Source: Baylisascaris procyonis | Lineage: Eukaryota; Nematoda; Chromadorea; Rhabditida; Ascarididae | NCBI GenBank assembly: GCA_037389465.1 | Contig: JAZARR010000164.1 | Coordinates: forward strand, 925,001 to 989,000 | Reading direction: 5' to 3' | DNA: 64,000 nucleotides | Shown: positions 38,201-50,724 of the stretch, piece by piece | Numbering within the stretch: the stretch's first letter is position 1 | Layout of the letters: every line of letters starts with the position of its first letter | Made by a program: the position numbers and the translations under genes | Notes under the pieces: model-generated | What the model saw: the letters and a program-made list of their open reading frames with translations, nothing else | Database searches by the model: none | What the model was told of the DNA's origin: nothing

Positions 38201-39171
38201 GAAAACAATGAAAAAATATTGAGTGAATAGATCAGATGGATAAGCTGTCGTTGTGAGAAGGAACATGAGGGTTTCAAACGTTCCTGCACGAATTTTGATT
38301 TCAGTCATGCTTCATGAAGAACTCGACAGGTAAAGAGGCCGTGACAGTGAATGGCATAATATGTGCCACTTGCATTCCGGTCATCGGACCAATCACTTTC
38401 ACAATTTAGCAACAAAATATATCATAAAATATGCAAAACAATGCTTTCACATTTCAGTGAATCAGACAAAGTTCATATGGATCTTTCACAGATATTTGCT
38501 TCAGTTTGTTTTTGCAACCTGACCGGCGTAAAATGAAATATCAATCTACGTAAAATGCACTCAAATTTCCTCTATCATTCCAATGTCTATAATGACTTCC
38601 ATTAAGGTTAATGGATCAATGTGAATTGTAGGAAAGGATGTCAACATACTCGGTACATTATATCCAACAAATTTCTTGAACTTAATCTGGATGGTTGCCA
38701 AATTTAAGCTATCAGACAGAGAGACAAACAGACACATAAACACATTTGCAAGGCAAATTCGCAATATCCGCCAACACAGTTAAGTTCAATAGAATGAAAA
38801 TATGACCAGTTTTTGCTAGAATAAAGGATAAGTACCGTATCGTGAGGTCGCGATGAATACAGTATCACGTGATTGTGACTTTTACTATATCATGTCATAT
38901 AGTACAATTGTTGCAATATGAACTAGAACTTGATTACTATAAATGCTGCGTTTTAATGCCTTAAAACATAGGAAGATTATTTGGACTGGATAGCGTGGAA
39001 AATGTTGGATTTAATTCACTCTATGTATTGTAAATATTACTGCAAAATAAATATGCTGTTGCAAATATATTCCCTCTGCATTGAATATACAACAAAATAA
39101 ACTTGTTGTGATAACACAATCCACTGTTCATTAGGCTTAATGCTTTGTTTGAACTCAGAGAATAGGGAGCA
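29287..39171. other. Long gene-poor stretch
   Basis: This interval of nearly 10 kb has no gene I can defend beyond the exon-like segment at 35332-35445. CACGACAATCCCAAACGC at 30205-30222 loosely resembles the HDN-containing block of mariner transposases but has no supporting flanks. A frame at 36024-35840 (minus) is open for about 60 codons with mixed composition and no acceptor. Confidence 0.4.
35332..35445 (-). CDS. Isolated exon-like segment, 114 bases
   Basis: On the minus strand an acceptor, TATGTTTGCAG, opens a frame of about 37 codons reading ASLPNSFNSRTLKLELGDL and then VVMRYAIGDLYINSHSDQ, closed by a donor (CAAG|GTTAGC). The composition is protein-like and only one frame is open. 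No partner exon in phase could be placed on either side. It is either an exon of a sparse gene, a relic, or chance. Confidence 0.28.
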
Positions 39172-39679
39172 TCAGTGGATAAGAGCACACTTTAATAGCA
39201 TGCCCTCAGGCGAAAAAAGTTGATGCCGATTGATGCAGAGATTGAAGTGGGATGCATCGAAGAACCAGTCTACTGGAACTGCTCGATATAAGTGTTGTTT
39301 TTGTGGAGGAAAGCAGTAATGCCGAACATAGGCCAAATCGTTATTAAGGTGGACTTTTGAAAGTTGTCTTAAGCACCAGGTCAACTAAGAAATCTGACTC
39401 TTCCGTTAGTCGCTTCACGTGATTTGACATTCCAAGTAAAAAAGCAAAAGTCTGCCTCTACTTGAGAGTGAGGTGGGGCATGTCACGAGCATCCAAATTC
39501 ATTGGTGCCTGAAAGGCCAAGTTAAAAGGCCAAGTTGAAAGTGTCTGAAGGTAGAGAATAGAATGCATTCGACCTCAGGTTAGACAGTTCAACTTAAAGA
39601 ACAAACGAACCACAGGTGCCGCGAGCGTTAAGCTGGCAAACAGCAAAGTCGAAGCGAGAAGCGACGTAACGGAAGCCAT
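39172..39679 (-). CDS. Candidate small secreted protein, about 103 aa, three exons
   Basis: Exon 1 (39679-39611) starts at an ATG 13 bases after an acceptor-like CCATTAG and encodes a convincing signal peptide, MASVTSLLASTLLFASLTLA, followed by APV. Exon 2 (39508-39462) follows a strong GGCCTTTCAG and encodes APMNLDARDMPHLTL. Exon 3 (39367-39172) gives a 64-residue tail with three cysteines (YCF, LCI, KCA), an acidic-aromatic block DWFFDASHF and a TGA stop. Phases agree at both junctions (0 and 2). The exon 3 acceptor (GGTGCTTAAG) is weaker. If the exon 2 donor is not used, exon 2 ends in TAG after 16 codons, giving a 39-residue secreted peptide. No family is recognised. Exon 1 lies in a locally GC-rich patch. 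I infer an exported protein; the exon 1 reading is the firmest part. Confidence 0.42.
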
Positions 39680-39692
39680 TCTTGCGAGCCGA

Positions 39693-41218
39693 CTAATGGA
39701 TACCGACTGCTTCGGCACACGCACACGCCTTATCGCCGCTCGCTAGCTTCGGGGCGTGCGCCTCGCTATGCTTCAAGCTAACAACGGCAGCTAACGACAA
39801 CGTCGGCCAGAATCCACCTCGGAAGCTGCGCAATGGCACCCGCTGTTCTTGTGATCGATAATCCACTGAAATGCCACTCGACCTCGTTATATCATTCAAT
39901 CGTTCCTGCAAAATATTCCGAAATTTTGCAAGCTTTTTATTCTATAGTGATTATAAAAGAGTCTAATCAAGTAAAAAACGTAACCACTATTATATATATG
40001 AAAAGAACACTGAAAACGAAGGATGAGTAGACAAATGGATTTTTCAAAAGACTCGGATGTGGTGATGGTAACCGATTGGAATGTGTTTCGGTAGGTGACA
40101 ATCGACCGAAGATGTTGCCTCGCAACTGAAAGTTTGTTGAAACCTATTTCATTCAAAAAATATTAAGCATTCGGTAAAAGTGAATTTCGGTTCTTTCCGG
40201 ATGCCTCAGATCGACTATGAAGCGAAAACAGGAAGGACTATCCGGTAAAATCTGCTTCAGCTTTTGGTTATCAAGTGAAGTCCTTTTGAGGGATATTTGT
40301 CGCAAGGATACCCACTCGATCTTCTTTCATCAATACAGTTATACTTCATGCACTTAAAATAACAACAGGTGCAGAGTAGCTGAGAACATTTGGCGTCTCG
40401 CGGCCGCAACAGAATGGAGTCCCGGCAGACCGGCAGCTGAATGGGAGGGGAGGACTTTCTTTGCAAAAAAAAGTGAAAAGGAGACCTTAGACAAATCAGA
40501 AGAAAAGATAGATTGGAGAAGGTATGTTTGGAATGAAAAGTGCCAATAAGGTTCTGGCAAATGAATCGAATGCATACAGCGAAATAGGCGAACATATCGA
40601 CCAAATAGTCCTCAAAGACCTGCAAATGTGAGTAAACAACTCTAAAGCAATGCATATATATAGGAAGCAAGCATGCAATTGAGAAATGCCCATCACGAAA
40701 TGCAATCTGAAACCCGAGGGAAATGTGCTCGAGAAAAAATCAGAAACCTTGGCCTCGAAATGGACGAACATTTTAACGTTTCAGCAACATTTTCACATTT
40801 TCTCAAGATTACGTTCCACCACTCTCCACCGTATTCGAGCAGTTAGACGCCTCATCAGGAAAGAGGCAATAGAAATGTTAATTAGCAATCTTATCGTTTC
40901 GGAAATAGAAATATTTCTGCTTATAGTGGTGAGCTTTAAGATTCTTTATTGTCAAAAAAATGAAACTTGATTGATATTATTCGAGAACCTATCATCCACT
41001 GTCAGTGAGCTGATTACAATCGGCAAGCTCTTGTTCATATAACTGCTATCGCTGAATGGAACACGGAGGAAGGGAGAAAGGGGTGGGGACAACTCAGCAA
41101 GCCGACCGTAATCGAACGGGTGAAATCGATGCCTTTGGTTAAACTGATGCAATCCCTTAATTGGTTGTTAACGTGACAACCAACATAGCAATACAACGAG
41201 ACTGTTGCATATGGGAAT
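39693..41218. other. No gene called; GC-richer patch then AT-rich sequence
   Basis: The first 150 bases are rich in CpG and unlike their surroundings, and sit just upstream of the candidate secreted-protein gene, so they may hold its promoter. Frames at 40670-40257 and 40686-40970 are open but lack splice support or sensible composition. Confidence 0.4.
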
Positions 41219-41416
41219 TCAGTGCATTGAACAGCCCCACGTATCATGTGATGGCTTCGCTAATGTCTTCATCATAAACGATAGCTTAGCAACAACCTGA
41301 AACGAATAAAAAGTTAGTGTAGAAAAAACTAAACTTACTATGAACGTAGCAACTTCGCTTTTTGTGTCGTTGGAGTTGAAATCTTCCACATGAGCGGTCA
41401 CGAGAATATCCATCAT
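41219..41416 (-). CDS. Candidate 51-aa protein with a 42-base intron
   Basis: Exon 1 (41416-41339) encodes MMDILVTAHVEDFNSNDTKS and six more residues. It ends at a perfect donor (ATA|GTAAGTTTAG). The intron is 42 bases and ends in TTTATTCGTTTCAG. Exon 2 (41296-41219) adds 25 residues (VVAKLSFMMKTLAKPSHDTW and then GCSMH) and a TGA. Both junction phases are 0. The splice sites are the best matches to consensus outside the two main genes, and such short introns are typical of nematodes. An in-frame TGA lies 24 bases before the first ATG, and no upstream exon was identified, so this may be part of a larger gene. The protein is not recognised. Confidence 0.42.
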   Translation of the reverse strand: MMDILVTAHVEDFNSNDTKSEVATFIVSLVFSTLTFYSFQVVAKLSFMMKTLAKPSHDTWGCSMH

Positions 41417-43822
41417 GCAGTTGATTGAAGGACAAAATCATCGCGACGTTTATTCATGCGCAATACATCGTCTCTATTGACTCATCGTTATAACCTCATC
41501 TCCAAACGCTTCCTAAACGTTGAAATGATCCTTCATTTCACGCAACTTTCACTCATCTCCTTGAAATGAGCCACAAAAGCTTATATCACACAACATAAAG
41601 TTTCGATTTTTTTAAACTTCCCATAGAAATACTTTCAAGAGAATTTGATTCAAATTGTAATTAGTGAACAGATTTCAGATTATCATGTTTGATTGAATCA
41701 GCCTCAAAGATCACTTATTAAATTTGTTGGAAATGCCAAGCAGAAATGCTTGTCAATAAGAGTGATCGGCGAACTGATAATTCATCTTCATATTGAAAAG
41801 CAGTACAATTTAACGCTTTTAAGGTTTTCTTCAACGGAAGCGTTTTTATTGAAGAGCGATTCAACAATGCTTCAATGAGGACAAAGATTTTTATACCGAT
41901 ATGAAGATTAAAATTCGCAATCACTTCCACCCGTTTCAATTAAGAAGAGATTTTCGAGGAAACTACATATGCAAATTTTGGGTCATTATTTCTTCTCTCT
42001 TATTTTTTCATTCAGTTTTTTTATTTGTTAAAATTTTAAGTAAAAATATATTTGTGATAAAAGTCACAAAGGCGTATATATATATAATATGCGAGTACAT
42101 AAAAGTCATAAAGACTAAACACCCCAAATCGTATGTCGTTAATGCCGCACAAATACAAATAAAAGTAAACGTAAATTAAATAATCACGCATAATCGTAAA
42201 TCATATGATCACTATTAGAACCGATTAGATTGATCTAGAAGTGAATCGGTGAGCGTAAGTGCAAAATTTTTGATCAATCAGAGTTTACTTTGATTTTCTT
42301 ACTTACCAATGAATATATATTTGAAGCGCCACCTTGCAATCTTGAGCACCATCTCAGATAATGAGATGAAAAAATGCAAATTCATCAATTCCACTCGAAG
42401 TTAATTTGTTAATATAAGGGCTAATTTCACAAAAGGAGGTAAAAACGACTATCTCGATTATCAAAGATAATATAGAAAGATGCTTTTTATGTTGTTATTG
42501 TTGATTTGGTGGAATGTGAAATTTAGAAGATTTTTGAAAACTTTGGAGTTTATTAGTTCCTTTCAGATTCCTATCTGTTTAATTGTTGCTCTCTATTCTA
42601 CTATTATTTAGAAGATTCTTAAGAGTTATAAACAACAATGTAATTATTAAAAATCAACTTATAAAGGAAAATGCAAAATGATGGGTGCCCTGTTAATCGA
42701 AAATTCGCAAATAATAACCACATTAATGAATATCATTTACTATCGTATCATATGCTAGCATTCGTTGTATTTGCTACTTAAAAAAAAATTTTTTTTTTTT
42801 TAAATTCGTTTGGGAAAGTGTCAATGAATTTCACAATATTCAAATCTACCAGCGAAATCTCTCATAAAAGATGATATTTTTTTCGTTCAATTCCCTGAAA
42901 GCGTCGAGAAGCTGTATGAAATTACCCAACGCAGACATTTGTTGTTTTTTTTTTTTTTGTTATCTGTTCGAATGCACATTTAACATGGAACGCTTATTTC
43001 GATGTTTGCTTTATTCTCTATCCATTCTCTATCTAAAGATTATTTTCACTTAATTGTCATTAAGAAATGAATCGTATATAGTTGGCAATATTTATTGATA
43101 GAAGAGGATTCAACAACGTAGCACAATAAGAGGAACTCCTATCCCTTTACTAATTAAATTGAGAGAAGAGTGGTTAGGGGAGGAATGGGGAAAATGAGAG
43201 ACATCGAAAGCAGAAAAGGATTAACATAATATGGGCACATTCTTATTGCACCTTACTTTCAATACGCTATCCTCGCTCATTAATGCTTCAACATGAGAAC
43301 GCAGAGAAACCTTAGTATGTTAAGACACCAAGCACAATGTTAAGAAGCTGAACTCTCATAAAATTTGCTCATCTAGGAAGGAGGAGGGGGAAGAGGTTTG
43401 AGAGGGGGCACAAATTTAGGTGTTAAATGCATGCTTTATAATAATTTTTATAATGTTTTTAATTAATATGACCAATTCTTTCAAGAATTAGTAAAATGAG
43501 CTGAGGTACAATGAGCAAATTTTAACATTTTTTCGTTAGTTGCCATATTGGCTGATCACTTACTAAACGACGTGGTTACAGAGATATTCAATGTATCTAT
43601 TATGAGAGCAGTTCAAATCCCCATCTCTCTCGCACCGTCCGTCGCCCTTATGCTTTACGAGTTCCTTTGAGGGTGTACAACGAATTGAAATTACACACTT
43701 ATTCTACTCTAGATTTCTATACTACATCATACATATATCTGAGACTTAAGTACAGCCAGGTTTGAAAAGTTTTAACAAAATCACATTAACAGCAGCGTAA
43801 AATTTGCGCCCACCTATATATG
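41417..43822. other. Mostly non-coding; one tentative first exon
   Basis: On the minus strand, 42352-42307 reads MVLKIARWRFKYIFI and ends in a perfect GTAAGT donor (phase 1), with ATCTGAG directly before the ATG. No matching next exon was found. The rest is AT-rich with poly-A and poly-T runs. A B-box-like AGTTCAAATCC near 43611 has no tRNA structure around it. Confidence 0.35.
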
Positions 43823-44187
43823 TCATCTGAAAGTTTTAACTTTTAAACTACTGAAGTTAGGCTGATCATATTTTTTATAACCCTTACCCAAACCTTGGGG
43901 CAACTTCATTATCGGATTCCACCTACTCGTTTCTAGAAGAGAATATGCAAATTTTTCCAACAAGTAATGTAATTCAGTGAAAAAGAAACTTTCTTTTGCG
44001 GAATTACTGCTATCTGCATATTCGACTAAACAGATCCATATTTCGCATTTAAAATTTTCTGCTGCAGAACGAATAAATGCCACATGTGTCAATTTTCCTT
44101 GTACACTAACCATTTTTCTTACTTCTTCCATAGTGATAGCAGTGATTTTCGATGCTTCAGGAATTTTTGACTTTCCTTCCTCATCCA
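43823..44187 (-). CDS. Candidate Lys/Glu-rich protein or exon, about 121 aa
   Basis: This minus-strand frame is open for 121 codons from a possible acceptor (GATAATCAG) at 44188 to TGA at 43823. It has balanced composition: Glu/Lys-rich start (EEGKSKIPEASK, MEEVRKM), mixed hydrophobic middle (CEIWICLVEYAD, FFFTELHYLLEKFAYSLLE) and a basic end (GKGYKKYDQPNF). The first in-frame ATG is at codon 20 (MEEVRKM). Possible internal donors (GTAAGA, GTAAGG) mean it could be an exon of a longer gene. The upstream pyrimidine tract is poor and no partner exon was found. The family is unknown. Confidence 0.35.
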
Positions 44188-44188
44188 C

Positions 44189-47100
44189 TGATTATCGCTT
44201 TCATTTCCCTCTTCTCTTTCCACAACTCAAAACATAAACCAATATCTCGAATGTGAGTCATAGGCACTTGTTGAAATCACATTTTTTGCCTTATTTACAC
44301 TTTTTCTCTAAAATATTTTAAATGCTTAATCATAAAAAAATTCCATTTCAATTGGGATCAGCTAATCAATCAGATCGCTTAGCATATATGAAGATTATGT
44401 GGCTGAGATTAAATCGCTTGCTATCAATACAGCAGTTATATTTGCGAACAACCTTTGTAATGAACAATCTCTTATAGGTTGATTGCATGTTGCAATAAAG
44501 CATCAGTCCCTAAAATCGACTCGAATTAGCTCTTCAACTTCTAATAATCTACATAAATAAACTTTTTCACCATTACTTCTATCAGAAATTATGCATCAAG
44601 ACCACCTTCAAAAAGGAGAATGACCTCATACACTCATAATTTTCACAACCTGAGTTTAGTTTTATTTGAAGCGGAAAACGAATACAAGATTTATTATATT
44701 CGCGCTTCCGGTGTCCAAGCTGCTTCAACTATAATTGCATTTCAACCATAGAACAGTAACCGTAGGCGAGTTCCAAGCTACAATCACAGCAAATTCGGAA
44801 AAGAATAATGCTGAAGCAAAAAAAAAAAAAAAGAACAAAATAAAGATTAATGGAATAATAAAAATTTTCAGGAAATGAGATCGAAAATGACAACTAGAAG
44901 ACTGTAATGAGCGAACATAAAGTAATAGTTTGAGGCAATAAACCGAAAATCTCAGGTTGCAAATTAAAAGTTCTAGATAATTTGCTACAAACACCGAGCG
45001 CAAATTTCAGATTGCAATCCACGAATATAGATTGCAAATCATTAATTTCATACTTTTTTCATAGTCTCGAAATTTTTCACTGATAATATTTTCCTTTGCA
45101 GATCTTTATGAATTCGAGTTGTTCGTTTTTAATGGTCGTTGAGATGAATAGTTCGTGAAGACTGCACATTCGAGTATAATGAGGTGCACATGCGTAATTA
45201 CATTTCGAACCTAGCAGCAGACATCTCTTATGTGTCAACGCGTGCAACCAACATACTATGTGCACTTGAAATGCAAACGAAAAAAAGGGGAACACTGCAC
45301 TAAGATACTTCTTTATATGAAATAATTAGAAGTTGTTAACGCTCATCTTTGTGCTCACCTTTTAAAACTGTTCAGTTTCAACAGTTGAAAGACATTCATG
45401 CAGTAAAATTGCATAATCATATTTTGCAATTGTTAAGCATGCCATGTTATTTATCACTGCATATTTTGCAGTAAAAATACAAATATCTATTAATACAAAT
45501 CATCACATGTATATTTTGCAAAATTTTTACGAACCGTACATTTACATAATAAATATTTATTTATCATAAAACGATCAGTTCACTCGTATGTACACCCATC
45601 TGGCAATTTCATCGCCAAATGAGATTCGTTAGTACCAAAATTAACTTCAAAATCGCAAAACTAGCCGAATTTATTCAGTATTCTCTTTTTTCTCTCTAAA
45701 TATTTATGCAATCGGTTGATTTAATCAATGAAATTGCAAACAATGAATGTTTATCATATCAATCTCTTTTATGCATTCTTCATTTCAAATTTTTATAAAA
45801 TTTGTTAATTATTAATAGCGAAGTATCGAATAAACTTTGCGAGTGATTACATTTCCACTAGGCGTTAAGTGAGCGGAATTGAAACCCATATATGATATAT
45901 CGATGCCCTCTCCATTTCACCCGATCGCCGTCAATATTGCTGAAGTTGAAGTGTGATATGTACAAGGCACAGCCTCATCTTTAAAAAGGCATAAGCTGCT
46001 GGGAAATATTTTCAACAAGAAAAAGAAAGAAAAACAAAGAGGAGAGAAAAGCGGAAAACTCCGACAGCTAGGAACGAGGCTCTTACGGAGCAATTACGAA
46101 CAATATTTGCTCCGCACTCCACTCAACTGACCCAACCAATTTCATAATTTATCAAAGAAAAAAAAAGAAAAAACAATAAAATATGCACAATGACGTCTCT
46201 GCAAAGATGAATTATGGTGACGTCGCGTCTGTGCGTATGCATATCCTCGCGCTCATATTATTCAATTTGTGTACCTGAATTTCCAGCGGTTTCAGCTCGG
46301 AAACCACTGAAAACTAAAGTTTTAAATTTGGTCCCAAAGATAAATTCGCTGATAGGGTTTGCTGTATGGACGACATTATAGCCCGGGCAATGTGATTATA
46401 AGGTGTTCTATGCATTAATTCGGAGCACAGAAAAAAAGAATTTTGTGAAAGGCTTTAACAAGCAGCCGGAGCAATTAAAACATGAACGCATCATTCTGCG
46501 TTTTCCACTTTTTTGAATCTGTGAAATTTGAGGTCACCAAAATCTGCTTTTTGTAACAAAAGAAATTGCCAAATGTTTTTGCACAAATATGCAAAAATGC
46601 CTCAACGAAATTAATGCACTATGTAAAACAATAGCTGAAAATCAAAATTCAAAAAATGCCTAAAAATATCTTTAAATTTTGTAGAAATGATCATTGATGA
46701 ATTGCAAAGTGTGAAAAGATTAATATTTAAGAATATGAAGGAATTAGAAATGTTAGGCGATTTACACTGTTGAAAAACGGAAGCTGTTATTGTAAAGGAT
46801 TGACATATGATAGACGCTTTTAAATATAGACGCATAAAAATCCGCTTAAAGTTATTGACATTTGTAGCATAAAGGATTTTACGCATTGAACTTCTATTGT
46901 TTCCACCAAACGGGTGTCAGCATCGAAAATTCTCGTAAAACTCTTGCAGAAATAAAGTCGAATGCCTGCAACACTAAAGCAAAGAAGGGATACATCAACA
47001 AAGCCGCACCATCTATTAAGGCATTCTCTCATCAATTTTTTTGGTTGACTCGGCAAATGTTATACTACCCTCCTCTTCGCATATTGCTACTACTTATTTT

Positions 47101-50100
47101 GTTGAGAATGAGGGTCCATGCCATAAAAAGTCGCCATTATAACGGTTCGATGATCTGTCGCCATCAACAGATCATCGAACCGTTACAGTTTGTCCTCAAG
47201 TGGTTTTCCGACCTTGACCTCATCGATACTGGAAATTTCATAGTTGATCGTTCGCTATTCTCCGCCCCTCTCCATATTGAGTAGGCTTTATGATCTCCTG
47301 GAAAGCTTGATGCAAGAAATAAGAGCAAAGAGCTTCCATGATGTTGAAGCGTGTCGCACTTTTTGGAGCCAAATGCTAGCAGGCCCCTTTGTTTTTTTTT
47401 CGCCTTATCGACTGACCAAGGGTACCGCACTTCAGCATGGCACTAATCGATAGGGAAAGATAGAAACAGGAACGATTAGGGGACGAAATGGTTTTGACTA
47501 CAATAATTTCTCCCCTCCTTTCTTCCATCCCCCTCCCTTCCTCCCCTCTCCCCCAACTACTCTTTCCTTTCCTCATACGGCAGATCGTTCGTGTGATCTA
47601 TGAATATGAAACTCAAAGAAGTCGTCTTGGATGGAGGATTGAAAACTACACAAAAATATTTTAGTTTCTTATAGCAACTTAAGTAAACATTATGGGAAAT
47701 GAACTCATTCTCTTTCCAAACTTATTATGCATTGAAAGATGATCAAGCAGGATGCAAAAAGTCATCGAGCTCAAGGCAGGATATGTTTGATCGGAATCTC
47801 AGCTTGAATTTAACAACTTAATGCGAGTTCATTATTTCATTTGAAAGCGAAAGATAGAGGAGAAACCTTAACCTTCCACGATTCCGCGGAGGATCAATAA
47901 AAATTTGTGAAAAAAAAAACAAATGTTCAAGTCGGCAAACTTTCTGAAGCAATCAAAACTTGTTTTTGTGCATACTACTGCATCACAGTAACCTTTTCTT
48001 ATCTTTTTATCTTATCGAGTATGTCAAATCTCGAAATTCGAATTCGAAAACCTTAAATATATAGATGGAAATTTTTCAATTATTCGATCCTAATATGAAA
48101 AAATCTAATATATTGAAAACTTAGGAAAGAGGGAAATTCTGAAATATTCAAATCGCTTTCTCAACGCGATCATTTTAAATTTGGCGATGTTGAAACAGCA
48201 CTAAAATCTATTAATAGAAGACGCTAGACTTAGCTTTATGTATGGTAAAAGTTTTCATTGGAAAGCATTCATGAGGAGTGGTTAGTAAAGCACAACGAAG
48301 TGGCCATTGAAGTGGAAATTAGTCGCTATCATCATTTCGAATTTCCGTTCAGCATACTTTAGCATCACCGATTTAGAGATGATTTCAAGTTACATCTAAA
48401 AGCACATGAACTTTCGAATGGGAAAGGCTGTTAGCTCTATTATAGAGCTGGAAAGAAAAAATAAAAATTAGGAAAAGTTAAAAATACATGCGCGTGTATC
48501 TCTGCATTCTTCTTATTGAGAAAAAATTGGTGAATATAATGAAAATTCAAAATTTTCATCAAATTTAAGGCTAAAATAGAATGAGAAGAAAAATCTAGCT
48601 GCACAAATCTCTTCGCTATTTGCGTTTCAACAGATCCCTTTCACTAATAATCTTTGAAAATTTTTTAGAGAAAAGGAGGATTGGCGTTAGGGGGAGGGGG
48701 TGGGAAAGAGAGAATGCAATGTGAAGAAATAAGGGTGAGTTTTTCTTTTACCGCACAAATATTTGCTATGCCAAGATATAATTGAATATTAGATGTGCCA
48801 CTGATGGGGCATTGAGCTATGGTGCTTCCTTGCTTCGTACAGCGATAAAATCTCTTCTGCATGAAATGCATGATAGTAGTGATAATTAAATATCGGTGAT
48901 ATTATCAGCAAGGCTGCGATATAACCATCAAAGAATTTGGTGACATTTATAAATATTTTCTTATAATATAAATTTCATGACATATGCAATCGTAATCCGC
49001 ATGCATTTTCGTTGAAGAGGGCATGACATGTGCCGAAATGTCAACTAGAGACATTCCTTCATCACACAATTGACGACCTTCCGTCTCAGTGTTCAATTGC
49101 AATCTTTTCGGAGCAATCAAAGAGTTGATATGGAACGTGCCTCATTGAGACTCATTTTCATCTGTTATATATGATGCCACTATTTTTTCCGATTATAATA
49201 GTTTCCATAGATATTTCTTTTAGCAAAAATTTCAGCAATTTGCTCTCGAAATATTGTCCCATTGCAATTGTCTGCAAATAAATATTTCAAATTGCAATTT
49301 GCAAACAATTGTCTCAAGAATGCTTGATATGAGAGAAAACTATCAATTATACGTTATGAAAGGTAAAGAGAGCAAATAATAATAAGAGATTTTGCAGCAC
49401 GATAATGCAAAGGTGATCACTGCTTTCCGTTGTAATGCTTGCTAACTTCTGGAAACTCTAAAATGACTATCTGACTGCAAAAAAAAAAAAAAACGAAAAC
49501 GCAAATAGCAGATTTGAATATTATTGACATTTTAATGAATCTCTCCTCTAGCAATGACAAAATATAGCCGATTTTGCTTCAACTAGATACTTCAACTCTT
49601 AATTTAAAGTGAAGTCTACAATGTCCCTTACCGTAATCCGGACCGTCCTACATTGCCTGGAGCTGTACCGTACGACACAGGTTTGTGAAAGATGAAACTG
49701 AAGACAAAATCATCTTCAGATATGTGACTCGACTAGATTTTTGCGTTTACTGCCCAATAAAAATGGGTCGTTTGTTAATAAACATCTAAATGCACTTGAT
49801 ATTGGAATCCGCTTTCAGAATATCTCGCTAAATGCAAAAATATGCCCACTATAGCTTGGAAGAATATCAGTATCGTGGAGGAAATTAAATACACTCCTCG
49901 AAACTTCAGCATTTATATTATCTCATCGAGGCAGATATCATTTTATATGTCAACTGCTTTGTGGGAAATAAAATGGGGAAAGAATGCATGCATGTATGAA
50001 TGGCGACGCGTAAGACTGCTAACCCAAAAAAAAAAAAAAAAAACACTTAGAGCATCAAAAGATTTTTTACCTATCCGAAATGATTCAAATTCGGTTTAGG

Positions 50101-50724
50101 ATTTAATCTGCATTGAGCTGGTAACGCTCTGTTTCCGCTATATGAACCGTTTTTGCAATCTGTTAGTCTATAGTAACGGAGTTAAAATAAATACGTTATA
50201 CTGCTTTGCCCGATGCATAATTGCCGATTCTTATTGGATGCAATCAATCTAATTTACATCGGACTGCCATCGACAAAATGAGAGCAGAGGCGATCGCCAA
50301 TCGAATAGGGAGGCGTTTAACGCTTAAAAACTCAGTTCGTTTCAATGTTTGTTGCCCCTCAGGTGTTCAGTATCAAACTCGCAATACACAACTATCCATC
50401 AATTTGGTTCGACTATTCACACCTTGTCACTTGCCAGCAATATGCTATGCATATTTAATGCTCTCTAACAAATCCTCCTCTGAATAGAAAGAAAGCAAAA
50501 AGTAAAAGCCGAAAATTCTCTCATCTTCTACTATCTAAAAGCAACTTGTGCACACCATATGCAACTTCTCGAGTTTATTCAGGACACTGAGAGATCCTAA
50601 ATTAATATCGTCCTATTTCGCTTATATCTGCTCTTTGGCAAGCAATGTCTCCTCAGAATGTTCAATGTACTTTTGTTTATGATATTTGTTGCTGCATTTC
50701 ACATCACCTTTTCTATATTTGCAG
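44189..50724. other. Gene-poor stretch with a perfect hairpin
   Basis: No gene is called. A plus-strand frame at 46886-47284 is open for 132 codons but begins at TTG and runs through the hairpin at 47140-47185. Its antisense frame is also open in places. The remainder is AT-rich. Confidence 0.4.
47140..47185. repeat. Perfect 19-bp inverted repeat with 8-base loop
   Basis: The arm TAACGGTTCGATGATCTGT at 47140-47158 is matched exactly by its reverse complement at 47167-47185, around the loop CGCCATCA. A perfect stem this long is very unlikely by chance. It is shorter than a typical animal microRNA precursor, whose stem usually exceeds 25 bp. It may be a foldback-element relic or a structured RNA. 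Confidence 0.9.

Noticed and set aside
43600..43640. B-box-like AGTTCAAATCC
   Set aside because: No A box or tRNA arms at the right distance.
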